A DNA stretch of 64,000 nt from Solenopsis invicta (GCF_016802725.1 NC_052668.1:5252501-5316500); one strand, 5' to 3'. Positions 1 to 11,336 are shown, counted from the first letter of the stretch. Translations and numbers: made by a program. The notes: generated by a model from the letters alone, not told the origin.

Positions 1-125
1 TAACTATTTCTTTCTATAATTCAAAAACTAAGCTCCAGATAAATTTTTGCCAAAGGAAAAATCGTCTCAGAATTCGATTACGAATATGCCTGAGAAAGGA
101 CAAGTGGTCTTTCTGACTCACCCTG
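1..125. mobile_element. truncated MITE end (CACCCTG terminus)
   Basis: The sequence ends in GACTCACCCTG followed by TA. This is the right terminus type shared by the complete palindromic MITEs at 1906-2486, 2920-3481 and 53250-53705. The left arm is outside the window, so family and length are unknown. Confidence 0.5.
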
Positions 126-375
126 TATATAATCTGAAGATTCCTATAATCGATTGTAAGCTAAGCTTTTGAAGTAATTTTTAGTTCATATAATTTGTGA
201 AAAGGAGAAAGTGATTCTTTGAATGGCGATACCAGTTTAGATTTTTCTTTTTTTAATAAAGAAATTAAAAATTTCAATTTTCCATATTCAATTTGTTTTC
301 AAGCGATAAGAAGTTAACAGAAAAATTTAGAATTTAGTTAAACTTATTGAAACATTTAAGTGTATTAAAAAGTAT

Positions 376-555
376 AAAACCTAAAAGCTGCACCCGCATA
401 AGAATTATAAAACCTAAAAACTGCAGCAATATAAACTGTAAAACCTGAAAACTGTCCCAGGATAAAAACTGTAAGACCTGAAAACTACCGCAGTATAAAC
501 TGTGAGACATGAAAACGGCCGCAGCATAAAAACTGTAAGATCTAAAACTGTCCAT
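376..555. repeat. degenerate minisatellite, ~31-33 bp unit
   Basis: About six head-to-tail units of the form AAAACCTGAAAACTG followed by CATAAAAACTGT. They differ by substitutions and 1-3 base indels. A looser relative (gaccTGAAAagtacc, CCTGAAAGCTGCC) occurs at about 1755-1865. No coding sense is seen. Confidence 0.6.
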
Positions 556-599
556 TTGGCCCAATGAACTTTATATCGTGATCATATTAATTATGTACA

Positions 600-1380
600 C
601 TTTGTAAATCTTATGTTACAACATTTGAAAAATTTGAAACAAAAAACTCATGATAAAATATAACATATGATATCGCATTTCCAGCGTTTAAAATACACGC
701 ATAAAACGATTTATTAAAACAATTAATGTACGATTATTAAACACCATGAAAAATATTCTGGTAACATTCGCTCCCTTACGGAAAAAACTACAAAAACCTG
801 AACAATTTTTGGTGTATTATATAAAAACTGCAGTTCTTCAACAATGTTCCAGTAATATTTTCGTATTCTTATAGCTTTTTCCATAAAAGCAGTACGTTTA
901 TGTTGCTTAATTACTTTCAATCTCATTAATCAAACAGAGCTCAGTAACCTGTAAACCTTACTACTGTCAAACTGTGTATGCATGTGTGATAATCAAGTAT
1001 ACCTTAACATCAAGCAAAGATAATATAAAGATAATATAATATATCAACATTATGTAAAAATAATATAAATAAGCTAGGATTAATGTTAATTCTAGCGTAT
1101 TTATATTATTTTTACATAATGTTGATGTATTAACACAGTATTTGTTCAGTGTAAAGTTTATAGGTTACTTTGCTCCGTTTGATTAATGAAAGTAATTCTA
1201 ATTAAGCTACATAAATGAACTGCGAATGTTACCAGAATATTTTTCTAATCGTGTTTAATAATCTTACAGTTGCTTTAATAAATCTGTGTATATTCTAAAC
1301 GCTAAAAATACCATATGACATTTTATACTATTATGGGTGTTGAGCTTTAAATGTTCCAAGTGTTATGTATATTTTGCTAG
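600..1380. repeat. imperfect palindrome (foldback/MITE-like), centre near 1085
   Basis: The left half (for example ATTCTGGTAACATTCGC near 758, TTAATCAAACAGAGC near 926, TTATGTAAAAATAATA near 1050) reappears as its reverse complement in the right half (near 1225, 1180 and 1110). The left arm carries about 120 extra bases around 765-885. AT-rich and without a gene. Probably a non-autonomous foldback element; terminal repeats and TSD are not clearly resolved. Confidence 0.55.
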
Positions 1381-1868
1381 TTTTCAGATCATTTAGTTTG
1401 CAACAAGAAAGATACCTCATTACTGATTCAGATATAACGTTATAAATTACTCATTTTTAAAGAAATGTAATTTAAGGCTGTCTATTTTTATTTATATATA
1501 TGTTTTGTAAATAAGTGTAAAGGCAGTTTCAAGACTTTAACAAATTTTATATGTAGAGAGGCTATATATTTACTTTATATAAGGTTTACTAAGTAATTAG
1601 GACTGTTATTAAGCTATTTAGTAATATATACAACATATATAAAGCTTATCTCATAAGTAATAAAAGTTACATACTTTTTGTATAATAATATTTTATCTAT
1701 TAGTAGTTTTAAGAACTTTATATAGAAAAATTAAGAGTATGGTAGGTTTCAAGACAGACCCCGAAAGTACCGACAAATATGTACAGTTTTCAGGACCGAC
1801 CTGAAAAGTACCAAAAGTCTTCAAAACTGCCCATTCATGCCAAAAATCGTCCTGAAAGCTGCCTCGTC

Positions 1869-1905
<37 letters not shown>
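1381..1905. other. AT-rich gap ending in a TA microsatellite
   Basis: No gene is seen. At 1740-1865 there is decayed sequence related to the 376-555 minisatellite. At about 1873-1905 there is a (TA)n tract into which the next MITE is inserted. Confidence 0.5.
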
Positions 1906-1908
<3 letters not shown>

Positions 1909-2486
1909 GGTGTCCGGGAACTAGGGAACTTACTGCTTTGACAATTTAAAGGAGACAAAAAGGGACAAAAAAGTCTTATACCATTTTGCGATATTCGCTA
2001 TAATTATCGAATTATAAAATAAAACGTATGAGCCAATGTGCGGTGACGCCGCGCCATCGCGCCTAGCTCGTAGGCAAAAGCGCGCGGTAAGACAGATGAC
2101 GCGTCGTCTTGAATTTGCACGACGGTCTGAATTCGCCGCACCGTACATACACTGCAAAAAACAAATGTGTTATTTTAGCTAAAACGTCTTCTTACACATT
2201 TGATAAATAACACATTTGATTTTTGCTACGTATGTGCATGCGTTGCGGCAAATTCAGATCGTCGCGCAGTGCAAATTCAAACAACGACGCGTCATCTGTC
2301 CCGCCGCGCGCTCTTGCCTACGAGCTAAGCGCGATGACGCGGCGTCACCGCACATTGGCTCATACGTTTTATTTTATAATTCAATAATTATAGCGAATAT
2401 CGCAAAATGGTATAAGACTTTTTTGTCCCTTTTTATCTCCTTTAAGTTGTCAAAGCAGTTAGTTCCCTAGTTCCCGGTCATCTTGA
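1906..2486. mobile_element. palindromic MITE, mariner-like CAGGGTG end
   Basis: The left arm starts CAGGGTGTCCGGGAACTAGG within a TA repeat. The right arm is its reverse complement for about 250 bp (AAAATGGTATAAGAC, CATTGGCTCATACG, GATGACGCGGCGTCACCG). The last bases have mutated (CAAGATG instead of CAGGGTG). The spacer at 2155-2215 has a second short inverted repeat (AAATGTGTTATTT / AAATAACACATTTG). The GC-rich inner arms open chance reading frames on both strands, which I do not annotate as genes. Confidence 0.8.
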
Positions 2487-2919
2487 TATATATATATATA
2501 TATATATATATATCATTAATTTGACTATCACACACACTATTGTTTATTTAACCCCACGCCATGCTCATCCATGCTGCACAACTAATTTCTTTTTTTTCTT
2601 AATAAACTTTCTATTTTCTCATAATATACTACTCTTGTTATTCACAATCCTTTCCAAAATCACCCTCATCCCTCTTTCCTCATATTAATATATATTGTCG
2701 TGTATCTGGGCGTGTCATAGTACGACTCAGGGACACGACTAATGACAGCTGCCCTCTTATTTATCAAAACTAATTAAAGAAAAATCACGTCCCGGATCGC
2801 AACCGCGCAAATCCGCGGACGTAACATCATGTATTGTTTTATATCTGTTACACGCTTAATACGTATTTGACGTTTTATGAATAAGATATTTTGATATTCT
2901 TTTTTTAATTTTAAATATA
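2487..2919. other. no gene seen
   Basis: AT-rich spacer between two MITEs. It begins with a short (TA)n tract. I see no coding, RNA or repeat signal I can support. Confidence 0.5.
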
Positions 2920-3481
2920 CAGCGTGTCCGGAAAATTGCCCGAAATACTTTGAGACGTGATTTGGGATCTCAAAAGAAGAAAAATAGCTATATAAACTTA
3001 GATTCTTAGGAAATAAGTCGTTTTCGAGTTATAGCCACTTTTATGTAAAAAAAAAATCGTATATAATCCGCGTGGCATCCTTTTTAAAATTTTTTAAAAT
3101 TTTTATTATTTTAATTCTTATTTCTTTTTTTTTAATTTTCAAATTTTGTCATTTCTTTAATTAATAATTTTTATGTTTTAAATTATTTTTTAATTTTTTT
3201 ATATTTGTAAATACATTATTTTTCAAATCAAAGATGAACATGAATAGGTATTAAAATCAAAATACAATTTGAAAATGAAAAAAATAAAAAAAGTAAATTT
3301 AAAAATAAGAATTTAAAAAGAGATGTCACGCGGACTATAAATTACAATTTTTTTTTAATATAAAAGTGGCTATAACTCAAAAACAATTTATTTCTGCACT
3401 TATGTTTATATAGCTTTTTTTCTTCTTTTGAGGTCCCAAATCACATCCCAAAATATTTTGGGCAATTTTCCGGACACCCTG
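2920..3481. mobile_element. palindromic MITE with TA target site
   Basis: Termini CAGCGTGTCCGGAAAATTGC and GCAATTTTCCGGACACCCTG lie next to TA at 2918-2919 and 3482-3483. Arms of about 170 bp match (AGTGGCTATAACTC against GAGTTATAGCCACT). The inner part is A/T-homopolymer rich. This is a non-autonomous mariner-like element with no coding capacity. Confidence 0.85.
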
Positions 3482-3636
3482 TATATGTTTTTTTCATAAA
3501 AATTTCTATATGACATTTTGTATTAATAAGGATAAAAGAAGAATAAAGATCAAAAACTTGTTTGTATTCATTTATATACTTTTGTAAACGCTTATATGGT
3601 ATAAAATATATATATATATGTTTAATTGAAATAAAT

Positions 3637-4587
3637 CAAATAACATCTTTTTTATTTATCCATGAATTGTGCGAATCATCGAATCCCAGCCATTTGACGT
3701 AAACCTTGTTTCCTTTCTTTTTTATTATTTTCTCTACCAGGTATACATTCGGATGAGTTGTGCGATGCAACTCGTACTCATAGAAGGCACCCACTATTTG
3801 TTTACCGCGATAATCTTCCAGAAGATAAGTTACGGGATTAGTGCGTTATATTTTAACGATCTTAAACACCTCGGTGGTCCAATTGGGGGTGTATCGCTTA
3901 GAAAATGTCGTTTTGTGTTTGCTCACGCGTATCGTTTACTTTGAATTTGGCCGGTCCCATGATTTTTATGTGAGAGTATACAATGCCCAGGAGTTTTTCA
4001 GCTACTTCCAAATTAACGTCGACTGGTCGCATGCCGATGGTGCGGTGATGACGTTTGTTGTACTCCGACATCAGACGCGGCAGCTCATCGACCCACTTGT
4101 GCGACCCGTTAAGTGTAAACATACGCCACATATCGTTCTTAAGTGTGCGATTCCACCTCTCTATTATCGACGCTTTTAAAACCGAATATGTAGAATAATG
4201 ATTAATGTCGTGCTTTTTCAAGACTTTCTGCACATTGGCGTCATAATATTCTTTTCCCATATCCGTTTGCAAATTTTTCAGACATCTTCCGCTCTCTCGA
4301 ATTATCTTGGCGATTGCTTCAACCGTCTCGCCCCCGGCCTTGCTTTTGAGCGGTACTGCCCAGGTGTATTTACTCAACGCATCGATGACGGTAAGTATGT
4401 AATTACTACCTCTATTATACTTTGAATAGAGCCGCATCACGATATCAGCTTGCCACAGACCGTCGAATACTCTGATTATAACACGTCTTCTAGGAACATT
4501 GCGTCTACCTGGCGCGTATAATTCTTTGACGATTCGTTGTCTCTCCGAGCTTATTGTTTTCCTTGATGAACTCATATTTTGGCGCAT
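3637..4587 (-). pseudogene. Polinton-type integrase, broken
   Basis: An open segment of 229 codons (4587-3898) encodes an rve-type DDE integrase core. GLWQADIV and IDALSKYTWAVPLKSK precede the first aspartate region, LQTDMGKEYYD carries the second acidic residue, and SIIERWNRTLK carries the glutamate. NKRHHRTIGMRP is typical of retroviral-like and Polinton integrases. Downstream, in a shifted frame at about 3650-3900, the minus strand reads TPNWTTEVFKI and then KWLGFDDSHNSW, a chromodomain-like C-terminus with one internal stop. The enzyme would insert linear element DNA. The gene lies at the far end of the minus-strand block, upstream of nothing recognisable. It is broken by at least one frameshift near 3900 and one stop, so it is not functional. 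Confidence 0.8.
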
Positions 4588-5060
4588 AAACGAATTGCAT
4601 TACGACTGACTTGTTTAGCGGTTACGCGATGTAATTTATAATGCCGGCATTGCAAAGTTCCTCTATTTACTGTTTAAAAAAAAACGTTAATTGTCAAAAA
4701 CGTTATTTTTTCTCCGTTTATCAGTATTTTCTGTCTTCTTTCAATAACCATTGTTTATCTTCTGGTTTCTATCGATTAGATTTTTCATACTTATTTTGAC
4801 TCGATCTACGGCCATTCGATAACCATCCTTTACTCGTTCTTGTGTCTTTTTATAGCAATCCTGAGCCGATAGATAATTGTCTGAGAACCGTTCTTAAACC
4901 GTCCAATTTTTATTTAAGAATCGTTCAAAGTCATTCGTTAGACATACGTAACCATCTTTTCGACATTCATTGCCGCTCATTTTGTCGTTTATCGCAATGC
5001 TTGCGCGTCCTTCTGAAACAAAGTCAACCTCTCGTCTGACTCGTTTCGTGAGTATGCGAT
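4588..5060. repeat. gene-free gap with a duplicated gene tail
   Basis: No gene is seen. At about 4616-4665 the bases GCGATGTAATTTATAATGCC and the following GCAAAGTTCCTC resemble 5045-5095, the 3' end of the next minus-strand gene. On the minus strand this reads as a decayed copy of that protein's C-terminal EKLRKAGIIIN tail. This suggests a small local duplication. The rest carries degenerate CGTTC/GTTATC-rich sequence. Confidence 0.4.
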
Positions 5061-6148
5061 TTAATTTATAATTATGCCGGCTTTACGAAGTTTTTCCACG
5101 ATGGACAACATTTCGTTGCCGTAAGCGTCGTTGCCCGCTCGATGTGAAACGTCTAGCAATCGTAGACGATCTACTAATTCGTTGGGATCGTCCCAGTGCA
5201 CGTAATCAATCGCGTTGTCGTTTAGTATCATAGCGCGAGGTAATCCTTTTCCGGATTTATTCGTTCTCTTCGGTGTAGATTCGATTGACATCAATGGCGC
5301 AATCACGTATCAATACTTGTATCCTTTGTTGCCTCGTAGTTGACTCTCCGCGGTGTAATTACGTCTATGTACGTTTGTAGTCAAAAATATGCTCTTATAC
5401 TTTTGCAAATGGTCCTCTTTACAGAAAAAATTATCGGAGAGTTTCTTAAAAATCAACTCGTAAAGACCGGGTGTGCCAGCATATCGAACGCCATCAATAA
5501 TTATGTTATTATTGATGTCCACGTCAAACTTTCTATTACCAAGCATCATTCCGTCCTTGAAGAGACGAACACCATACACGGTGTCTATAATTTTCTCTTT
5601 TCCGCCACCGTTGAGAAAATCTCCGATGTACTTTTGACGAGCGGGCTTAAATGCTTAGACAACGTTTTTTCGACCTTCCAACGTTTGCATCTGATGTTGA
5701 ACAGAAGTTCCGAACAAATCGTTTGTGGTTTCGAAAAAGTTCTCAAGAACCTTGTTTGTTAATTTTGCAGGACCGATTATTGTACGCGGTGTTGACGTTA
5801 TCGCTGGTGAATCCATCGCGTCGTACGCTTGTTCAGAATGTTTCTTTTTGCTCAATGTTGCTTTCGATAAGTCGTAAGATGCGTCGTCGTCGTCGTCGTC
5901 GTCACTCAGTCTTTTCTTAATTATTCTTTCTTCTTTGATTTCTTCTTCTCTTTTAATCGGCTGAGATTCCTCGACAATCTGTTTCAAAGGTTTGACGATA
6001 GGTTTGAAACGTCTCTCCATTGCAATTTCCTCCTCGCTCTTGTCGGTTTTTAAAGCGCGATATTTCTTGCGGATTGCATCGCTCGTATTTTCAATCTCCC
6101 TCGCGAGTTGCTCACGTTTGCGTATATTTCTTTTTTATTTTTTACCAT
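5061..6148 (-). pseudogene. Polinton-associated acidic protein of unknown function
   Basis: One continuous minus-strand frame of 320 codons (6020-5061) is interrupted by two in-frame stops at 5652-5654 and 5307-5309. The frame extends upstream past the internal ATG at 6020 through charged, coiled-coil-like sequence (REQLAREIENTSDAI) toward a likely ATG at 6148, with a frameshift near 6126. Visible features: a basic N-terminal part, a run of seven aspartates encoded by a GTC/GAC repeat at 5885-5910, then a compact domain with GVRLFKDGMMLGNRKFDVD and GTPGLYELIFKK, and a C-terminal DYVHWDDPNELVDRLRLL segment. I recognise this as a protein recurrent in arthropod Polinton-like loci, possibly the family Pfam lists as DUF8207. 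Function is unknown. It sits between the integrase and ATPase genes, all co-oriented. Confidence 0.65.
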
Positions 6149-6190
6149 ATTAACGTTCGTCACTCAACGTTGACGTATCGATAATGACTA

Positions 6191-6894
6191 ATCGTTTTGC
6201 GGTACCGCGAACTTGTTAAATCCTTTTCTGTATCGTCCGTTACTAAGCGCGCTGTCTTTGTCTGTCACTAGAAATCCATACTTTCGTTGCCAAAAGCACG
6301 GCACAAAGCACAAAATTCGTCGTACGATATGTCGGTGTTTACGTGATCGTTGTAAACATATTTGAGGTTGGTACCATCTTGTTTAAACAGGATTAAGAGA
6401 TTGGCGTTATCACGTATCAGATGTTTAGGTATTCTCGCGTACGTTTGACAAAGATAAAAGTAGTCAACATTTGAATGGCGGCACACTCAAAAGTATTTTC
6501 TTACTGCATTTTGCTTATCGCACGCAACGTTGTCAAAAACGAAAATTGAATTTGGAAGCGCCTCGCTCGGTGGAACAATGTTGTTGTTATTGGAGAACGA
6601 AAAATAGCCGATTTCGTTGATTGATGTCAACAGATTTTTAAGATATCGATATTTTGGCTGCTGCTGCAACTTGGAATAAATATAAACATTTTTAAAACGT
6701 ACACCGTGCGGACTTTCCAAAAAGCTTATGAAAACATTAGTTTTGCCGCACGAAGATGGTCCCGCAATTATTGCGCGGATAGTACTCGGCAGCATTTCAC
6801 CGTCTTTCCGCAACTGCGCGTTGTCCCCCATCATTCGCAATTTCTCGTCGCAGTTTGTGACGCGTATCATCAGCGAATGCCGCAGGAATTTCAT
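6191..6894 (-). pseudogene. Polinton packaging ATPase (FtsK/HerA type), broken
   Basis: The N-terminal part contains a Walker A loop, AGPSSCGKT, followed by NVFISFLESPHG. A Walker B-like strand reads SIFVFDNVACD. A third conserved segment, DYFYLCQTYARIPKHLIRDN, with FKQD after it, fits the sensor region of viral genome-packaging ATPases of the PRD1/adeno-like lineage. The frame has one in-frame TGA at 6487-6489, right after the Walker B region. A frameshift at the TAG near 6268 puts the short C-terminal tail (KGFNKFAVPQND) in another frame, ending near 6191. In the family this motor pumps DNA into the capsid. It is divergently oriented to the capsid block, separated from the next gene by only 44 bp. 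Identification is strong, and loss of function is clear. Confidence 0.85.
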
Positions 6895-6938
6895 GTTTCA
6901 CACTAAACTCGCGTGACACGTCGAGCGCTTATTTATAG
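6895..6938. promoter_or_regulatory. 44-bp divergent intergenic spacer, candidate promoter
   Basis: This is the only gap between the minus-strand ATPase gene and the plus-strand PLA2 gene. It contains TTATTTATAG just before the plus-strand start, a TATA-like string. A shared divergent promoter is inferred from layout alone. Confidence 0.3.
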
Positions 6939-7448
6939 ATGTATGAAATCTTGAGTAGCTCAGTATCAAAAATGTTTCTCGCGTTGTCTCATCCCAGCGA
7001 TATTCTGGACTTAAGCGCTGAGCAGTTGCAATATATACCTAAAGTCGTACTATTACGCGTGTACGGTAACTACATCGACCTCGTGTCGGGAAAAACTTCC
7101 GGAACATATACAGGTGGACCTGGAAGTTCAAACTTATCGTCGCTGCGACGAGCATTATTCTCAACCTTGGCAGAGTACGCAAATCAACGGTCCTGCACCA
7201 AGGATAAAAGGTTGCAACAAATGTCAGCGTCAAACAAAACCGGAAGTTTGCGGAATCGAGCAATAAACGCGCTTTCTTTCGAGTTACATATCTCCGGCTA
7301 CCAGATTTGCGGTCCGGGCACTCGGCTAAAGAAACGGTTAACCAGAGGCGACACGGACATAAATTCATTAGACACAGCGTGCCGCGAACACGATATTGTG
7401 TATTCTAAAAGTAACAAACTCGTCGATAGACACGCTGCTGACAATATA

Positions 7449-7897
7449 CACTACTCAAAAAAATTATGGCATCACTAAATTTCGGCCAAAAATTGACGAA
7501 CTTTGAATGAGTATAACTCCGCGAAAATTCATCGTAGGACCTTGAATTTTATCTTAAATTAAAGCTTAGAATCTCTAGTTTAAAAACGTATGTATGGATT
7601 TTTAATTTGTGACGTCCCTGCCCCTGTGGCTTCACAAAACTGGGGACGTGTTTTTCGTAGTGAAAATTGCAAACTTTGGCGGACTGCACGGACTTTCTAG
7701 AATTTTTCTCGCGGTTTCCATTAGCAGGGAAATAAAGTTTGAACTTTTCCCTACAATTTAAAAAAAAATAAAGTTTCTGCGATTTTTTTCCACGAAGTTA
7801 CGGCGTTTCAAAGATACCTGTGCATTTTTGAGCTTCCGCCAGCATTAGCATTATCCGATGTACACCACGGGGAGGTTGCTGATCGGATTTTGTACAT

Positions 7898-7971
<74 letters not shown>

Positions 7972-9260
7972 CGGTAGCACTAAAAAAAAGTTCAGAAACT
8001 CGTATTACCTCCTCTTTGTGCGATCACTTCTCGCAACCGCGTGCGCATATTTACGCATGCTCTAATTTCCTCTTGAGGAATTTCATTCCAAATTCTGATT
8101 AGAGCTTCTGACAAATCCTGAAGATTAGCTGGTGATCGTGCCAAATCTCTTAACCTGCGACCCATAATGTCCCAGATATGCTCTATGGGATTTAAATCTG
8201 GCCTGACCGCAGGATGTGGTAGCAGTTGGATTTCATTTTCTCGTAAAAACTCGCGAGTAACTGCCGCGGTGTGAGGTCTCGCGTTGTCCTGCATAAGGAT
8301 AAAATTCCTCCCCATTTGTTGGCTCATTGGAACCACATGAGGTCTCAAAACTTCATCAATATAACGCACTGCTGTCATTCCTGGCGGTGGCATAATGACA
8401 AGATCTGTGCGTTGCCTTGACGTTATTCCTCCCCAGACCATTACCGAGCCACCGTTAAATGCTCTAACAGGAGCAACGCATGCCCGATCAAAACGTCGTC
8501 CACGACACGAACACGTGCATCATTACCAAAGAGACAAAATCGCGACTCGTCGGTAAAGAGCACATTTGCCCATTGTCTCTCTGTCCACTCAATGTGACCT
8601 CGTGCGTACTCTAATCGAGCACGTCGATGTGTAATTGTTAAAGAAGGCACACGGGCACGACTCCGTGATCTCAGACCCACTTCGTGCAATCGATTCCTCA
8701 GTGTTTGGTCACTAATTTGTCGTCCCGGTAAAACTGCATCGCCAATTCGGCGAGCTGTGGTCACCGGGTTTACCTCTACAAAACGCCTAATAGCACGATC
8801 TTCACGTACAGTCGTCATACGTCTCCGTCCTTGTCCATCTGCTGGCTCCAATTCTCCCGTTTGTCGGTAGCAAGCCCCAATTCGAGAAACAGCAGATTGA
8901 TTCACGCCGATTTGTCTTGCGATGTATCTTTGGGAAAATCCTTCCTCTAAAAGTGCAATAATCTGGGCACGTTGAATTATACTCAGTGGCCGCATTTTTA
9001 AATCTACACTATTTCCTATCAGAAGGAAAACTGAGCAGTATGTTATTCGTTTAGTACAATACGATGCAAGAACAGTGGAAAATGTTTCCAAATCAACACT
9101 AAGCAAAAGCAGTAAAACTGAGAAAAAAATGTCGCCAAATCAACACTAAGCAAAAAATGTTTTCGAACACATGAGGTCACATTGAGTGGACAGAGAGACA
9201 ATGGCAAATGTGCCGATAACACACACACACACGCACACACGCACACACGCACACACGCAC

Positions 9261-9291
<31 letters not shown>

Positions 9292-9742
9292 TGATGTACA
9301 AAATCCGATCAGCAACCTCCCCGTGGTGTACATCGGATAATGCTAATGCTGGCGGTAGCTCAAAAATGCACAGGTATCTTTGAAACGCCGTAACTTCGTG
9401 GAAAAAAATCGCAGAAACTTTATTTTTTTTTAAATTGTAGGGAAAAGTTCAAACTTTATTTCCCTGCTAATGGAAACCGCGAGAAAAATTCTAGAAAGTC
9501 CGTGCAGTCCGCCAAAGTTTGCAATTTTCACTACGAAAAACACGTCCCCAGTTTTGTGAAGCCACAGGGGCAGGGACGTCACAAATTAAAAATCCATACA
9601 TACGTTTTTAAACTAGAGATTCTAAGCTTTAATTTAAGATAAAATTCAAGGTCCTACGATGAATTTTCGCGGAGTTATACTCATTCAAAGTTCGTCAATT
9701 TTTGGCCGAAATTTAGTGATGCCATAATTTTTTTGAGTAGTG
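7449..9742. mobile_element. Tc1 element (DD34E) with ~455-bp TIRs, inserted in the PLA2 gene
   Basis: Termini CACTACTCAAAAAAATTATG and its reverse complement are flanked by TA at 7447-7448 and 9743-9744, the Tc1/mariner target duplication. The inverted repeats run about 455 bp inward and end in (GT)n at about 7898-7970 and (CA)n at 9221-9292. The arms include a ~60-bp module (TTAGCATTATCCGATGTACA region) also found in two other elements of this window. The transposase lies on the minus strand. Both flanks encode the same host-element gene, so this insertion post-dates the Polinton. Confidence 0.95.
7992..8995 (-). pseudogene. Tc1-family transposase, DD34E, one frameshift
   Basis: Start ATG at 8995 (MRPLSIIQRAQIIALLEEGF). 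Two helix-turn-helix segments follow (QRYIARQIGVNQSAVSRI and the region around RIGDAVLPGRQISDQTLRNR). A GRRR-like AT-hook region (GQGRRRMTT) lies between them. The catalytic triad is D in LFTDESRF, D in LMQDNARPHTA and E in NPIEHIWD, with 34 residues between the last two by hand count. The frame breaks near 8480, just before MVWGGI. The two halves (8995 to about 8485, 8441 to 7992) are otherwise clean and together near the usual ~340 aa. It cuts and pastes DNA at TA. The product is predicted inactive, but decay is slight, so insertion is fairly recent. Confidence 0.9.
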
Positions 9743-10192
9743 TACTTGCAACGTCAGTACGGAAACCCTTTACCGCGAGAGACTCGACTTTGGGCAAGAG
9801 AGCCGCCGCTGCAGCCATCTGGGCAGCGATGATGGCCAAGACTAAGATGGGCATAGGTATGAAGGCAAAGACGAGAAAGAAGAAAACGACGACGACAATA
9901 AAACGAATACTTCCGTCGGCGAAACGAGGTGGCATGTTACCAATTCTGCCAATGTTGGGCGTTCTAGGATCTTTTATCGGTGAAGCAGCAAATGTAGCAA
10001 AAACGGTCAGCGCCCACAAAAACGCGCGACGTCAACTTGAAGAACTGCAACGTCACAATCGCGCGATGGAACAAAATCGCGGTCTATACTTGGCACTTTA
10101 TAAATACGGACGACAAATTTATCTCGGACTGTATAAACGCGGACAGCGCGTATCAACAAAAAGAAAAAAAAAACGCCAAAAAGAAGATGAAA

Positions 10193-10549
10193 ATGCCCGC
10201 GGGTGTGACCACCGACATGCAATTGAACCATCTGGCGAGACGTATGCGCATACTATATTTTAGAGGTGTGTAACGCTTTACCGACGAGTGGAGTAGGTCG
10301 AAACAAGGGCGGTATCGTTAATTTGGACAATACCACGGGTCCTGGTACGCACTGGGTGGCTTACGCAAAGAGGAGTAACCGCGTTTTCTATTTTGACAGC
10401 TTCGGCAATCTTCAACCGCTTCAAGAATTGGTGCGATATTTTGGAAACAATGTTACAATAGAGTACAACCGAACGTCCTATGTCAGATGTACAATCATAA
10501 TTTCTGCGGACAAATGTGTCTGAGATTTTTACAAACTGTTGACTTTTAA
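10193..10549 (+). pseudogene. adenain-like cysteine protease of the Polinton, broken
   Basis: The start at 10193 (MPAGVTTDMQLNHLARRM) overlaps the tail of the preceding gene in another frame. A frameshift occurs near 10266. The next segment has GPGTHWVAYAK, which carries the catalytic histidine, and VFYFDSFG with the acidic residue, as in adenovirus-type (C5/C48-related) proteases. The catalytic cysteine region (FCGQMCLRFL) is visible only after a second frameshift near 10485. In the family this enzyme matures capsid precursors. About 120 codons in total, short as usual for this family in insects. Assignment is strong; it is non-functional as it stands. Confidence 0.8.
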
Positions 10550-10604
10550 AAAGATCGAGGATTGTGTCAAAAAGTCTCAGCATTCGTCGAATGCTTTATC
10601 CATC

Positions 10605-11319
10605 ATGTCATTTACGCTAACGCTGAGCAAAAATAGTAGTGTTCTCGCTGCAAATTACTCTCCGGCGATAAATTTGACAGATGCCGAAAGTAAATGCCTC
10701 AAACAATAAATTTAATTTTGGCAAAGACGATATGGAGGTTACGATACCCGAGGGATCATACGAGCTGCCGGTCATAAACAAATTTTTGAAACGAGCAATT
10801 TCGCAGAAACGTCCACGACGCAACGCACTTGATGCCGGTGACATGCTAGTTGTCCGCGGCGATATCGACATGTTCAATGATGACAGCAAGGAAGGAGAGT
10901 TGCTGATAGTGATTTGAGCTAATCATAACACGATGAAGTGTGAAATTAGATGCAACTACAAAATAAACTTTAACAAAACCAACAGCATTGGATCGCTGCT
11001 AGGATTCTCGAAACGTATGCTGCAGCAACGTAGATGGCACAAATCGGACATGTCAATTAATATTATGAACGTAAATATCATCCACGTTGAATGTAGTATC
11101 ACCGCAGGTGCATACAATAACGATGCGCGTGTGCATACAATCCACAAATTTTCGCCTTCGGGATATAAGCTCAGTGAAAGGCTTGCAACAGTTATTTACT
11201 TGCCAGTAATCACACGAAGCGTTACGGATCTTACTATACGCGTTGTTGATCAAAACGGACGATTGTTGGATTTTTGAGAGGAGAAAATTAACGTCAGGTT
11301 GCACGTTCACAAACGATAA
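10605..11319 (+). pseudogene. Polinton penton/minor capsid-like protein, broken
   Basis: It starts at ATG 10605 (MSFTLTLSKNSSVLAANYSP) and shifts frame near 10680. The rest is one frame with two in-frame TGA codons at 10915-10917 and 11275-11277. Conserved-looking parts are IPEGSYELPVINKFLK, SIGSLLGFSKRML, the MNVNIIHVECSITAGAYN strand region, and VTDLTIRVVDQNGRLLDF. The frame ends KINVRLHVHKR at 11319. I recognise this as the single-jelly-roll penton-type protein found next to the major capsid gene in arthropod Polintons. Length is about 235 codons. It lies between protease and capsid in the usual order. Confidence 0.75.
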
Positions 11320-11336
11320 CGCCACTGTGACAAATG

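Larger units (their letters stand above)
6939..10260 (+). pseudogene. PLA2-like capsid accessory protein, split by a Tc1 transposon
   Basis: The first part (6939-7448) contains YGNYIDLVSGKTSGTYTGGP and later YQICGPGTRL, then DTACREHDIVYSKS. This is the calcium-loop glycine motif and His-Asp dyad of parvovirus-type phospholipase A2 domains, also found in many Polinton/adintovirus capsid genes. In parvoviruses this domain opens the endosomal membrane; the role here is inferred. A 2,294-bp Tc1 element follows. The second part (9745-10260) continues in the same frame as the upstream part. It has an Ala-rich stretch (KRAAAAAIWAAMMAK), Lys/Thr-rich basic sequence, a hydrophobic segment (GGMLPILPMLGVLGSFIG) and a basic C-terminus. 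A frameshift near 10130-10170 ends clean reading. Next gene: the protease, overlapping the tail. Confidence 0.8.

Noticed and set aside
1930..2470. Two mirror-image 75-84 codon proteins
   Set aside because: They are the same palindromic MITE arm translated on each strand.
8441..9106. Treating the two Tc1 transposase pieces as two separate genes
   Set aside because: They hold complementary parts of one DDE domain on the same strand within one pair of TIRs, so one frameshifted gene is simpler.
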